Counted from the first letter of the stretch, positions 18,761 through 32,700 are shown. The stretch: DNA of 64,000 bases from Azolla caroliniana (GCA_043228905.1 JBHGNT010000022.1:10540001-10604000); one strand, 5' to 3'. The notes: generated by a model from the letters alone, not told the origin. Translations and numbers: made by a program.

Positions 18761-19719
18761 TTAGCATTCTTGGCTCTCCAAGTATTAAATAATGCATTAA
18801 AATTTATCTTTACTCTTTTTCTTAGTCATTGTAAGCTTCTGCAATTGGAAGAAGTGTATTGGGTGTTGAAAGTAGAGAGCCATTGGATGCATGGGAAGAG
18901 TGGGGTAGCCAATCATGAGGATCCTAGATAGAAGGCTCTAGGTCATTCATACTGTGTGGTACATTTGATGGAATGGTTGTTGGTGAATTGCTTATGGAAA
19001 TATGCATGGCCAACTACATCTAAAAACCGTCTTTCATTATGCGAGCCTAAATGGAGAAAGAATTTCACTTCTAATCAAGAGATTGTGGTTTAGAGCCCCA
19101 TTGGCCATGCACCATAGTTAGGTACATGTATTGGGAGGACATTATCATAAATGTGTTGACAGTCTCCAAATCTTTATTCAATGCAAGTTTATTTTTCTAG
19201 TAAATATTTTACTTTAGTAGAGCATGTCATACATAAAAAGATGTTTTTTGATTTAGGACAACCATAAGTACAAGAATACAACAAATATTTCTTTCTAGGT
19301 AAGTAATGTGCTGCATTAAATGGAAAAATGAAATTTGAGGACTAACTTTCTTGTGATTTTTGAAACCTTGTGGGTGCCTATATTCCTATGTGAGAGCACA
19401 TCAAGTTAACTTATTGATGCAATTCTAATGTTGATGGTGGTAAACCTAAAACACATGCGTTGCAAACAAGCATTTGTGAGTTGGCTGAAACAATTATTCC
19501 AATAACTAAAAATAGTACCCAATTTTGCTAATAATCAAGCATACTTCTTACATACATATAAACATAATTTTGGTTACTTCACGTCACCAAAATCCATAGT
19601 TTTTCCATTGAAGGGTACACACAAGGTTTTCTCGTAGCTTGCAGAAGGAGAAGTTATCCGATGAATAAAGAAAACAATACAATAAGATATGATCATTTGT
19701 CATTATGACTTTAATTAGT
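18761..19719. other. Region downstream of the receptor kinase
   Basis: AT-rich. It should contain the kinase 3' untranslated region next to 19719, but I cannot place the polyadenylation site. No other gene was seen. Confidence 0.5.
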
Positions 19720-22700
19720 TCATCGAGCTCGCACATTCGTTGAAGAAAGAAATTCTCCTGTTGTGGCAGGTGAAACTCCAATGTAACTAGATTCTAATCT
19801 TATGGCATCCATCAATTCACTACAAACAATATTCATTGTAGGTCGCGTGCTCCCCTCATAATGGACACATGCCATTGCTATTTCCACCACTTTCCATATA
19901 GATGATACGTTATAATCATTCCCAAGTCTTTTGTCAACAATTTTCTCTATTTCACCTTGCTCATAGTACGGTTTCACCTACAACGCTCCAAATCAAAATT
20001 GTGTTGGTAATCTACAAAATATTCCCTAAGCTGAAATATTCATAAATGATGTTTACCCATTGGGATATGTGAATGTTAGTATCTCCTGTTTGTGTGTCTC
20101 TTACTAAAGGAAGTTGACCACACATAGCTTCGAACAAAACTACCCCAAAACTATATACGTCAACTTTTTCTGTCAATTTGAATGTCGTTGCATACCTAGT
20201 TTAAAAGTCCATTGAAAGAAGTCATGATTTTGGGGAAATAATTTGTGGTTTCACAAACTACATTCTTGATAAAAACTTCAAGTTTTACTCCTAGCATCAA
20301 AAGCTACTGCAAATGGGTGTGCTAATTAAGATTAAATAATTTAAAATGTATGCATAAAGGGAATATATGAAAACATACTCAGGATCCAAATATCCCATGC
20401 TACCGATCAACCTTGTCGAGATGACCTCGGCATTGGCTTGTAGCCTTGATATTCCAAAATCAGACATTTTTCCTTCAAACCCTTTTGTCAACAAAATGTT
20501 ACTACTCTTGACATCCCTATGGATGATCAAAGAGTTGCATCCAGTGTGTAGATAAGCAAGACCTACAACCAAAACCTTTTAAGATGAGATTAGACTTTTG
20601 AAAGCTTTCAAACACCATAAATGTACCCATGCACTCATTGACTAAACCTTAATTTAACTAAACTTTTTCACCTTGAGCAGCATCTAACAAAATTTGCAAT
20701 CTCTCTCTCCACTTCAAGGCTATTGTCCGTGTATTGCCTTCATTGTTTTTCATGAAACACATTTCAAAGTGTTATTATTTTGTACAAAACTACAATCAAG
20801 TAACACATAATGTATAATATAAAAAATAATGTCATGATCTCTTATTGTGTTACCTTAGGTATATATTATGATGATATATTTTAGAGGAGTTGTTATGATA
20901 CTTACCAAAAAGAGCATCGAAAAATGATCCCTCTGACATATATTCATAAACAAGTACCAGCTTATTGTCAATACAATATCCTACCAACTCCACGAGGTTC
21001 TTATGATGCACTCGAGAGAGAAGAGTTACCTATAGTCCAAACGTTAACAAAAAAAACAAATTAGCAAGTGTCCACCAGGAATTCCCCCATCATTCCTTGT
21101 AACAAGTCACGAATCAAGAATGACGTGTATATGTGCGAGAATTCATTTTTGCAAATACCTCATTGAGAAATTCTTCTACTCCTTGGTGTGATGTAGTGGA
21201 TAAAACTTTAACTGCTACAACCACTCCATTCTTCAAAATGCCTTTATATACAATGCCAAAACCACCTTTACCAAGGATTGTTTTGAAATTGTTGGTCGCA
21301 ATTCGAATGTCTTCAAAACTAAAGCTTTGTGCAACATTTGTAGCTTCAAGTACTCTTGTATGGCTAACAGCTATACAAGATATGCAGGAAATATGAGCTC
21401 ATTTATAAGCAATAGATTAAAGTTAAATTAAATTCCAAATTATTATGGACTTGTGATACTGTAAATTGACCCTATGACCCTATAAATTATGAAACCTTTC
21501 ATGATGAAATGACAAGAACTCTGAATTGGTATTCATATTTAACACAAGAATACTTCTCCAATCACCATGTTTGTAAGAAACTATTGTTTTGGCTACTTAT
21601 TCGTTTTCATTTGAGCATTAAAAGAGCATATCTAATAGGGTTAGATTTGGGGAACATGCACATATGCACGTGACTAATATGCACTATGGCTTCCTAAAAA
21701 CTCCACATAAATAGAGGTATTGGCCCACAAATGCTCAGATTAATCTAGCACAACATGGTAATGAAGGTCGGCTAATTTGGTGATTGAGATGGAGTACTTT
21801 CATTGATGGCAAACAATGATCCATGAGATAAACACAAATATGTTTGCATAACTTGAAGGCCACAATCAAAGTATATGAGGCATCAATTTTGGGCCCTATG
21901 AGATGTCGGAATTGAGGATTGTTAAAGATGTTGGTAGATGTTATCAATTTCTATCATAAACATATAATTTAGATTTAAACTTTTCTAGATTTAGGCCTTA
22001 AATGGGTACATCTTATGGATTTACAACAAAACATAGATATAAAGCACCTTGGACTAGATTAAGTATTGATGTTTACGGATATAGAACTAAAGACATAATC
22101 ATTACCATGATCTAGGTAGTCTGTTTTAGTTGTATTTAGTTGAGTTGTCTTTTCATGACTTGTGGATTGTTGAGGAGTTTGTCGCCTCTTCCACACAAAC
22201 ATACATAAAACTATTATCACAATAAGTACAACTAAAACACCACACACTATTCCAATAATCAATGGTGTGTTATTTTTTGGTGTTGAAACTGGTGGAATGC
22301 TCAAGCAACTAGCATTCGTTGCAAGGCACAAAAAGTTGTTTCCTTCGTACCTACACATGATTATATTAACACTCAATTACTTGTTAATCACAAAAGATGT
22401 TTTCAATAACACAATATATTTGTGACAACACAAATGATATTATATTGTACTCAATTACACAATTAGGAAAGTCAGTAACATACTTGAAAACAAGCCCTTC
22501 CTTTTGTTGTAGTGTAATTGGAATCACTCCACTAAAGTTGTTGTGTGCCAAATCACTAGAAATGAATGATAATGAGAATAAAACAATAAAATGTTTGTGA
22601 TTTTAGAGAAAATGAGGATTCTTACAGATATTTCAACTTTTTCAAATTCCCAAGTGAAGCTGGGATTGGTCCATTCAATTTGTTATTGCTCAAATTCCTG

Positions 22701-25700
22701 CACAATTGAAATGTTTTGACCAAATGTATTTATGAATCAAATTTACATAATCTCAATATTTATGCATCTCATTGTTAAACATAGGAATAGAACAATTGCC
22801 AAAAGGTTTTTATATTAAGAAATCATGCATAATGAGGTACAATTGAGCATATATGCTAATCCAAATATATTTGTGGGGTGTCGTAAGTTAGTATTAGTAA
22901 AGAACACTTACAACACTTCAAGGGATAGCAAATTGCTCAAATCAGGGACTGGTCCTTCCAAAGCATTCCCATCTAGAAGTCTGCATGACGTTGTGGTTGA
23001 TCATATTTTTTGCATGATTTTGAAAATTGTCTCAAAATAGTTATATGTCTCTACATAAAAAGTGTATAAACTTTATCTTACATTTGAACTAGTTGATCAA
23101 GATTGTTGATAGTCGAGGGGAAATCTCCAGCTAGGTTATAATTAGATAAGGATCTGTGATCAACAAATTATGTCGGTGAATACATGTGGATTTTCTGGTG
23201 GACATAATGTGAATTCTATACTTTTGAATATAGTGTACCCACATAGATGTTACCCTGGGAGGAGAAGTATTCTCATTACAACCTATCCATGAGTATTTGT
23301 AATCCAATGGCAAACATGGATCTCCCTTGAAGATACTCATATTTGATAAGGTAGTTGTTATACCTTGAATGCCCAATTCTGTTCAAATAGAATCAACAGA
23401 TGTTACTCAAGGTTTTGGCCAATAATATGGAAGACATTTGAAAGTCTAAATAAAAGACTAACACATATATCGCTCACACTACAAGGTTGGTGAATTGTAA
23501 GTGTGAGAAAATCCAAGTGTAGACATATATGTATAATATGTATAAAGGGCTAGCTACCAATATCTGCACGTACAAATCATAACCTACATGATAAATATTC
23601 ATGAGTTTATACTTATCATACATTTTAGTCTTGCACAAACTAGTGTACACATGAATAGTCTCTAATAGTTCGGTTTTATTTTTACGAGTTTATTCTTTTC
23701 CAAACCAAACCGATTAAGCATTAACCGGTTTGATAGTTTTCAAACTTGAACCAAACCGGTTCTTAAATTGGTTAACGCTAAACTGGTTTAACGTCATGGT
23801 TCAGGCTTGCATTCAGCCGTTGCCAACTTCTATTTCAAATCAATCGTGAGATGCTTATTCTTAAGAGTGCACTTATATTGGAAGAAATATTTAAAGAAGA
23901 AGCTTTCTTTATAAAACGAAATTATCCATGAACGTTATGGAAAGCATGCTTAGCTATTTATCCATACAAGATAAGGAAGCACATACCATCGTTGGATGAG
24001 GTAGAGACAACCATGGGGTTGTCAAACACTTGCATGACTTCGAGCGCGGCGAGAAAAGGGAGATATATGGCGGATGGGGAAGGCGTGAGGGTGATAAGGA
24101 CATAGTTGACGTAAGGGCCAAATGCACTAGATGTGAAAAACGAGTGCCAATTGTAGCGTCCAAAACTCAAGTCGAACACATCAACGTTCTTGACGTTAGG
24201 TACTCCATTAAAACTAACATCAAAGACACGACCGGTTGTGACTTGAGGATCTAGTTCCACAAAGAACAAGTTGATGTAGTAACGGTGGGTTCCAGGAATG
24301 CTAAAGTTGTATATCAGCCCAGCCGTCGTGGTGGCCATCACATTTGATTGCATCACCACCATCGGCACGGCATCTGGCATGCCTGATACGTCTACGGTGT
24401 TGCTCGTCACGTTCGTGGGGCTCGTGGGGCCGATTGTCGATGTGAACCAGAACCTATCTAAACTATCGGTTGGGAATCTACAATGTTGAACCATGTTATT
24501 TTGATTAGTCTGAATGTACAAACTAATTGGTGACATTCATATCACATTGAAAGGCCCACTTCCGCTTTCACATTTGTTTGTAGTATCCTTGCTTGTAAAT
24601 ATTTGTTTTCTTGGTTTTCGCTTAAATTTCTTGTCAACCACAAGAAATAATATGGGGTAATATATGAATAAGTAAAAAATATGCATAGCGAATGCATTTG
24701 TATCACCATATTTTTCCTTCTTGCACCAAAAAACATGATCAAGTTGTTTGTGAAAATTGTTGCATAAAAATATTCACAATATGACTTCTTAATATACTTT
24801 TCTTCCTACGCAAAGGAAACAAAAGTTTACAACAAAATGTTTTGTGATGCACTTGCACTTGAATTTGTTGGTCAATCTTTTACAATGAAATCAATAACTT
24901 CATAAGTTGACTTTTTAACAATCACAATGAAATCTAAAGAATTGTATAACAATATGCATGTATCCAATAATATCATCATATAAAATATATAGTGTGTCAC
25001 ACCATTAATATATATGCAAATTATGAATCCTAAGTTGTGACACCATGAGAGAAATGATCAAGTCTTATATATTTTGTTATTTTATAGCTGAAAATATGTT
25101 ATTTGCCCAATTCATGCATATTTGATAATTATCTAAGTTCTAGATCTAATCTTTAGGTTCTATGATGCACTGCTTAATGATGTGACTTTGTTGGGCTATT
25201 GGTATGTCTTATCATGGAAAGGGGCCTTGCATTGACACATTGACACAATGCTAAAACGATCTTGTTCTACCTTGTTTCATGGGACAAATGGAACATTGAG
25301 CAAAGAATTCTTCATCAAACTTGCATATTCCATATGATCTACATATGTTGATCCATATTTTTTCATTCCACTAGTGGTTTCAAAATATAGGCTTTAACAT
25401 TTTGTCAAATGTTGCCTATCCAAAATATATCAAAAGACTTGTTAATTTCTTATCAATTTGGAGGATAATTGAGAAAAATCTTCGTATAAAGTGAATTGAC
25501 TCTCCACGTTGGAACTTGGAAGCCATATTTTGTTGTGTGTGAAGATTAATGCACACAAACTTTACCATACAAACATTTTAATATGACCATAAGCTCCTTT
25601 GAGATGCGTGTAATGTGTATTGCCCAACCAACAATATGTATGATATGTATCATGTGGATAGAGTAGGTGACATAACTTCTTTCACAACTATAGTTTGTGC

Positions 25701-26454
25701 TTGGTGCTTTAGTTTTTGTATGCAATGCCTTGTTTATTTACCTGATAATGGGCGGGCTGTTATTCGCGGCACCCAAGTCGTATCGGACAATGGCCTGTAG
25801 GGCGCTGTTAGAGCTCTTCAAGACTTTGATGGCGTTCAATTTGTCGACTAGAGGTCGCAATTCGATACTGTTGACAAATGGGGCATCGCTCACATCAGAC
25901 TCCGCCGAGAAGCATAGGTTCACCGATGTGCTCCCATTGAGAGCTTGCACGTAGAACTCCTCCACGAACATAGTTATTTGCGGGAGCGAGACATCGATCT
26001 GCGGCCCGACGTAGCTGTCAATGATGAAATGGAAACTGAGGACCCCGGGCACACGCGTCGAGGCCAATGCGAGGTTCGTGCCACACCACAAGGAAACACG
26101 GATCAAGTAGTACTTGTTGGCTTGGGCAGGGAGGGAGTAGCAAAACTTGGAAGGGCTAGGGGACCCAGCTAATTCCCGAGGGGGTTTGAAGTATCGGAAT
26201 GACTGGTATTGCTTCTGGTTGGCCAATTGGGACAATGGGGTACCGGGGGTGGAGGTGGTCGACCAATGAGTTATTTCGGGCCATAAGATGGTGTCCGGGG
26301 TCCATACGATGCCGGTTGTTGGGTCGGTGTAATTAGCGGTCTCCGTGGATCCGACATCAATGCTGAGGAATTCGGGAGGGGAAATGGCGGACATCGGCGG
26401 AGACGTGACACTAGCTACAATGAGAAGGAGGAGGAGGGGTGAGTATAGAGCCAT
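19720..26454 (-). CDS. Malectin-like/LRR receptor-like protein kinase (LRR-I type), 14 exons
   Basis: A single-pass plasma-membrane receptor kinase that would bind an extracellular ligand and phosphorylate Ser/Thr. Proposed exons: 26454-25742, 24477-23987, 23378-23243, 23153-23082, 22980-22912, 22697-22626, 22555-22484, 22350-22106, 21370-21159, 21029-20906, 20737-20672, 20562-20379, 20195-20057, 19977-19720. All introns are GT-AG, phases agree, total 2853 nt (950 codons). Signal peptide at about 1-23; malectin-like region about 30-400; four LRRs on exons of 69-72 nt (about 447-541), the LRR-I layout; transmembrane segment about 573-595 followed by KRR. Kinase: P-loop GKGGFG 657-662, Lys678 in VAVK, HRD 772-774 (RD type), DFG 792-794, GYLDPE. 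The third donor (AT|GTGGGT) is the weakest call. No frameshift or stop was seen. Ligand unknown. Confidence 0.88.
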
Positions 26455-27630
26455 GAGACAAAAATGAGAGTCTTAAGAGTATGATTGGAGGAAGCTTTCT
26501 CAATTTGATTTAATATGAAGGCACACATTGTTTGCTTTTCTTTGTTTAGTTCCGAGTTGACTTTGTGCCATCATTTTGTCAACAATGTCCTAAGACATGC
26601 TCCATGCACATTTTGCTAAAGTATTATGTAGTTGTCTTCGTCCAGATATAAAAAAACAAATCTCAAGTGTAGCCATTCCCCTAGTGTAGCTAAACAACTA
26701 TCCATGTTTCCTTCTGCGAATATCTCCTTTGAACGGTGGTAACCCTAAATGCCACTTTTTCAATGGTGTTGCATTTTGAATGTTAATCATACTTCTTAGG
26801 TAGGATTTGACTCTTTTTATTGTGTTATTTAATACACATACACATAGAACCTCTAGAAATGTGCATTATTGTCAACCATACTCCCCAAACGTGAACTTTA
26901 ATATATACCAAAAGTACATTTATCTTTGACATTTGATATAAGTAGCATGTGATAATAAGTACATTTTGCTAGTAATTACTAACTCAAAGAACATCCTATT
27001 TGTCGTTAGTTCTACTAACATATTGTCATCTTAACTCTGCCCCTCATTTGCATGATGATTTGTATTATGCAAATTTATGATGGGTTATAGATTGGATGCA
27101 TATATTATGAGGGTCTAATTTATGTAAATAACGTGAAATGTTCTGTAAAACTATAAAATCGATCGCATTGCACCTGATCTCCAACTTCAAAGGCAAACTA
27201 TGTTATAGAGAATAGAGCTTTACAATTGTGGTTTATATATGCCTTGATATTGTCAAACTTACCAAATGGTATGTGAAGATCAAAAGTGTCTTTGGGTAAC
27301 ACATGAAATACTCTTTGACTTAGATCCCCAGAAATAATGCATACATTTGGAGCACATCTTCTAAAATGCATGGTACATAATGCACATCCCAGGTTGAAAT
27401 CTCATTCTTTCTTTTCTTTTCTGTGTTGAAATATCATTCTTTCTCTCCCTCTCCCTCTCTCTATGTGGTTTTCTATTTTTGTTTCTCTTAATGGTAACCA
27501 AGTTAATGCATATAATGGCTCTCATAGTGTTAGCTGCCAAAATAAGAGATTTAGGGATAAAATCGCCCAAGAAACCATAGGAAATAGACGAATTCAAGAA
27601 GAAAGTGATGGGAACTATCCGAATTCAAAA
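26455..27630. other. Upstream region of the receptor kinase
   Basis: AT-rich intergenic DNA that should include the kinase promoter. I could not fix a TATA box or transcription start. No coding sequence or terminal repeat was recognised. Confidence 0.5.
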
Positions 27631-28135
27631 TGATGGTTCTAATGTTACTCAAACTGATGTTGGAACAAGCTATGTATTGAAAGGATTTATGCTCATAGTT
27701 AAATTGCAAATATCCGACAACACAAATAGAAATTAGACTACACATTTTTTATGCGGAAAAATCCCAAATCAGGGAGTGTACTTTGGCCAACAAAGTTTCA
27801 CTATGAGTGGAGTGTACAGACCAAAACAGTTTTCAGAGCTTACAACTCTCTGTAACGAAGGTTGACCCATGAGAGTACAACAATAGTACGAATTTCACAA
27901 CACAATGTATAGAATGAGTAAACCTGATTCGGGATATGGTATACACCAGGTCGTTGTTTGAAACCTTGACTAGGGTTTCAGCCTTCACCAAGAAACCCTT
28001 TTCTTCCTTGTCTTTATTGTTTTACCTCTGTCTCCTTTTCTTTCTCATTTCACTTTCTTTCTTTGTTCTTCTCTATTTCACTCTTACTCTCACTCTTACT
28101 CTCACTCTATTCTTTGCTTCGCGTTCTCTATTCTC

Positions 28136-28190
28136 TCTTCTTCTTCTTCTTCTTCTTCTTCTTCTTCTTCTTCTCTCTCTCTCTCTCTCA
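28136..28190 (+). repeat. (TTC)n/(TC)n pyrimidine tract
   Basis: A pure TTC run followed by a TC run, immediately left of the LINE copy. Reading frames through it are low-complexity artefacts. Confidence 0.9.
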
Positions 28191-28939
28191 AATGGACGGG
28201 AAAGGAAGCACATGTATGGATAAGCGATATGTTTAATAATGCATTGCAACATGGTATGTCATACAATTGGACCACAAATTGGATCAAACCATGATGGTTC
28301 GATACATCCATTATACATCCAAATAGTTTTGCCATTAATGAGCCAACCATTATGGTTCGATAGTTGCGAGATACTTGCTTCATGATGCATCACTAGATTT
28401 CTCTGTAAATTAGGCCTATTTGCAACACCAATGGATCATGACATGGGACAAATGTGGAGGCTCATGCTTCACACATTATACTACACATGTTGCACCCAAC
28501 TACAAAACCATATTCTTTGCGGAAAAGGGAAATCGTACACATCGATACATGTTAGAGCCCATACTGTTATCTTCCATTTGAACCATTGCTTCCATGCGAC
28601 TTAGCTCACATGCACTGCGATGTGAGACAGGGTGTTGGAGCACAAGTGATGAGAGTGGTGGGCTATGCACACTTTGCCATAAACAAGTTTGAGAATCTGA
28701 GTATCACACTTTGGTACAATGCTCTGCCTTTGATCATATTCGACCATGCTTTCCACATCTCTTCGACCGAGCCGAATCCTTGCATGAATTCCTCTCACAA
28801 CAACAATGTGCACTCTCGATTGCAACATTCATTGGTAAAGTTCTTGAACATCGAGAGTCACTACTCACTTTCACACGTATTACGTGAAATGTAATATTTT
28901 TGGTCTGCTAGGTCATATTTGACCTCCGAATACGATAAT

Positions 28940-28975
<36 letters not shown>

Positions 28976-28990
28976 TATTCTTCTCTCATG
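28190..28990 (+). mobile_element. 5'-truncated, internally rearranged LINE copy
   Basis: 28190-28292 matches the first LINE at about 5070-5175 in forward sense. About 28309-28361 is the reverse complement of about 5214-5267. From about 28362 on it matches 9206-9784 in forward sense, and it ends in a TC repeat near 28945-28972. About 4 kb, including most of RT, is absent. The forward-inverted-forward layout with deletion resembles twin priming. It sits in the Copia-5 3' LTR. Confidence 0.8.
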
Positions 28991-29054
28991 CTTCTCCTAG
29001 AGTCCCATTATGTGCTCTCACTCTCAAGTAAAATATTCCTATGTCTTCTAACTA

Positions 29055-29062
29055 TGTATACA

Positions 29063-29095
<33 letters not shown>

Positions 29096-29105
29096 GTATA
29101 TATGT
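29055..29105 (+). repeat. (ATAC)n microsatellite
   Basis: About nine ATAC units followed by an AT/GT run. Confidence 0.9.
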
Positions 29106-29261
29106 ATTTGAACATTAGTCTGATTCCATTCGGTCGACTCTCATCTAATCAACTCTCATTCGGCCAACTCTCATTCGACCGACTCCATTCAGTCTCTCGG
29201 CCAGCCAACCCTTGGTTGGCCTCTCGGCCGATTTCGGCTTTTCAGCCGTCTCCCCGGTGAG

Positions 29262-29752
29262 GAGGGTGTTGAGAATCAAGCTCAACATAACACAACGTGT
29301 GAACACACCTTTTGAGAATCCATGATTACTCAAAGGTCAAGAGTCACACCAGTACTCTCTACACATTAACTATGTGTCATAGAATCATATTCTATGACAC
29401 ATAACTAATGAGTTACATATTCCCCATGATTATGAGTCTTCACATTCCCCAAGAGAGAGAGTGGTTGTTGTAGTTAGTTAATGAAGAGAGAGGGTGGCTA
29501 TATATAAAGCACCCTCCTCACACTTCATACTAAGTCGGTTGTGACTCCTTGTAATGCTACATTTTTGTATCTCTTATTCTACTTGTGAATATACATCTTC
29601 TTCTTGAGTACTTCATTGTGTTCTTATCTATCTATCTTCTGTTCTCTCTTCTCTCCTCTGTTTTTCTCCCTCTCACACACACACACACACACACACATAA
29701 CACACATATCTATTCTGCTGCACAAGAATCACCATCGATTCTTTACAGGGGG
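29262..29752 (+). mobile_element. Solo LTR (c), Copia-8 family, in the Copia-5 3' LTR
   Basis: 29267-29747 begins TGTTGAGAATCAAGCTCAAC and ends GATTCTTTACA, like the Copia-8 LTRs, with a TATA box (CTATATATAAAGCACC, about 29501). It is flanked by GAGGG (29262-29266) and GGGGG (29748-29752). The related solo LTR b has GAGGGA at the empty position, so GAGGG is the target and one copy has mutated. It contains a CA microsatellite at about 29672-29696. Confidence 0.85.
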
Positions 29753-29768
29753 ACATGTTTTCATAACA

Positions 29769-32700
29769 ACTTCCCCCTTCACTCCTCTATGGGGAAAGTT
29801 GATCAGACCAGTCTTTCGCCGACAAACAATGAGTTTTTCCATTGACAAAATTTTAGTAAGCATGTCGGATCCATTTTCATCGATATGGATCTTTGCTAAA
29901 ACAAACTCATTTTCATCCACTCTCTCTCGTTACCAGTGATACCGTCTCTGAATGTGCTTTGTACGAGAGTGATAGGCAACATTCTTGGCTAGGTGGATGG
30001 CACTCTAATTATCGCTATGAAGTAGGAATTTTTCTTGCTTCATTCCTAGTTCACTTAGAACTCCCTCATCCAAATCAATTCTTTTCCAGCTTCCACTGCA
30101 ACCATATACTCAGTCTCTATGGTCGACAAACCCACAAACTTTTGCAATCTTGATTGCCATGACAAAGCTCCCCCCGAATAAGTCATCACATACCTTGATG
30201 TGGATCGGCTGGAATCTACATCACCAGACATATCAGAATTTGTGAAACCTTCGAGCATAGGTTTCCCAAAGCCATATATAAGGCACACACTTGAAGTACC
30301 TTTGAGGTATCTGAGTATCCATTTTATGGCTGCCCAATGCTCCTTTCCAGGATTACTCATGTAATGACTAACTGTTCAAACAACAAATGCAATGTTTGGC
30401 CTCATGCAGACCATAATATACATTAGGCTCCCAATAGCTGAGGCATACGACACCCTCCTCACCTGTCCCTTATCTTTCTCAGTTTTTGGACATTGTCCTG
30501 AATTTAGCTTACATTTCACTGACAATGGAGATCCCACATATTTTGCATTATACATGTTAAACCTTTGCAAAAATTTCATCACATATTTCTCTTGTGACAG
30601 CCATAGCATGTTTTTAGTCCTGTCCCGGACTGTATGCATCCCCAAAAATTGTTTTGCCAGTCCTAAGTCCTTCATGGCAAAGGATTTGCTCAAAGCTTTC
30701 TTCAAGCTTGCAATCTACTTAGCATTCTGTCCAACAACTAACATATCATCCACATACAACACGAGAATCAAAAAATCGCCTTCATCATACTTTTTCACAA
30801 ACACACAATGATCGGCTTGTGTTTTGTGGAATCCATGTTCCAACATGAATGACTCAAACTTCTTATACCATTGTCAAGGAGCTTGCTTTAGGCCATACAA
30901 GCTCTTCCTCAACCTACATAAAAGATTCTCTTTTCCTTTCACCTCAAAGCTGTCTGGTTGTTGCATATAGATTTCCTCTTCCAACTCACCATGCGAGAAT
31001 GTTGTTTTAACATCCAACTGTTCAATTTCTAGATTCATATTGGCAACCATTCACCATGCAAGAATGCTGTTTTAAGATCCAACTGTTCAATTTCTAGATT
31101 CATATTGGCAACCATTCACCATGTGAGAATGTTGTTTTAACATCCAAATGTTCAATTTCTAGATTCATACTGGCAACCATACTCAAAACAGTCCGGATGG
31201 AAGTCATCAAAATCAAAACCATTTTTTTGTTGAAAGCCCTTCACCACAATACGGGCCTTATACCTAGGTGTATTTCCATTGTCTCTAGTTTTTACTTTGT
31301 AGACCCATTTGTTTCTAACTGCCTTCTTTCCCTTAGGCAACTCCATTAGCTCATAGGTGTAATTCTCATGCATGGAATCCATTTCCTCCTGCATGGCATT
31401 ATACCACTTCTCCTTGTGTTCATCTGTCATGGCTTCTTCATAGCAATCTGGATCACCTTCATCAGTCACTAGAAAATATTGACTGGTTGGATACCTAGAG
31501 GAGACCTTCCTATGCCTACGTGGGTATCTCCTTTCTTGGGTCACCGACTCAGATTCGTTCTTTTCTACCAGATCATCTTCCGGATTAGGTTCATGTGTAT
31601 CAATATGTTGTTCTGTACTGTCTGGCTCAAATTCGGTTTCATCAACCGGTTTTTGTCTCCTGGCCGGTTGTGGGAAAGAGGGATCGGCTAGTGCTGACTC
31701 CATAACAGCAACCAGTTGAGAAGATGAGATTGTTTTTTATTGTTTCCATTCTTTAATAATCTTGTCTTCCATGAATATGATGTCACGGCTCCGTACTACC
31801 TTCTTATCAAGGAGATCCCACAACCTATAGACGAACTCATCATCCAAGTACCCCCAAAAGAAGCATGGTTTGGACTTGCTGTCCAACTTTGACATCTGAT
31901 CTTTTGCCACATGCATATATGCTAAGGATCCTAACACTCTTAAGTGCTGATAAGAGATACTTCTTCGTGTCTACACCCTCTGTGGGATATCACCCCTTAG
32001 AGGCATTGAGGGAGACCTGTTTATAAGAAAAATTGTCGTCAATATTGCCTCAATCCAATATAATTTCGGAAACTTTGCATGTGACAACATGCTTCTTACC
32101 CTTTCTATTATGGTCCGATTCATTCTCTTTGCTAAACCATTCAGCTCGGGTTTCTTTGGCATTCAATACCCAAGTTTAATGCCTTGAGTCTTGCAATACA
32201 TCTCAAATTGGCCTCTCTACTCACCACCATTATCTGTTTGGACAACTTTCAACTTCAGTTTAGATTCTCTTTCTGCCCTTGCATGAAACTCTTTAAAGAC
32301 CGACAACACTTGGTCTTTAGAATTCAACACGAAAGCCCACAACTTTCTACTGAAGTCATCAATGAATGTCACAAAGTATTGTCCACTGCGGTGCAATGGA
32401 GCACCCACATAGCACACATATGTGTGGACCAATTTTAGGGCACATTCCCTTCTCATCGGAGGTCTAGAGTGAAAGGAAACTCTGTTTTGCTTTCTAGCCA
32501 AACAATCCACACATTTCTCAAGATGTATGCCTTTCACTTTTGGTAGGAGATCATTTTCAACAAGGATATGCATTCCCCTTTCGCTCATGTGGCCAAGCCT
32601 TTTATGCCACAACTCATCATTTGAGTCGGCCACTACATTTGCATCATCTCGGCACAATTTTGCATGCACTACATACAATGTGTTCAGTTTTTGAGTTCGA

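Larger units (their letters stand above)
27631..29768 (-). repeat. 3' LTR of Copia-5, with two insertions inside
   Basis: The right end (TGTTATGAAAAC on the minus strand) adjoins the polypurine tract. Similarity to solo LTR b covers the GCGGAAAAATCCC-type block (27750), the (TTC)n and (TC)n pyrimidine tract, and the GGCCGATTTCGGCTTTTCAG block (29227-29246). The left limit at 27631 (TGATGG) is inferred from that comparison and uncertain. Confidence 0.6.

Noticed and set aside
28102-28383. Frames with Glu or Leu runs
   Set aside because: Translations of TTC/TC microsatellite and LINE sequence.
31479-31691. Small plus-strand frames across Copia-5
   Set aside because: Antisense to recognisable integrase/RT blocks on the minus strand.
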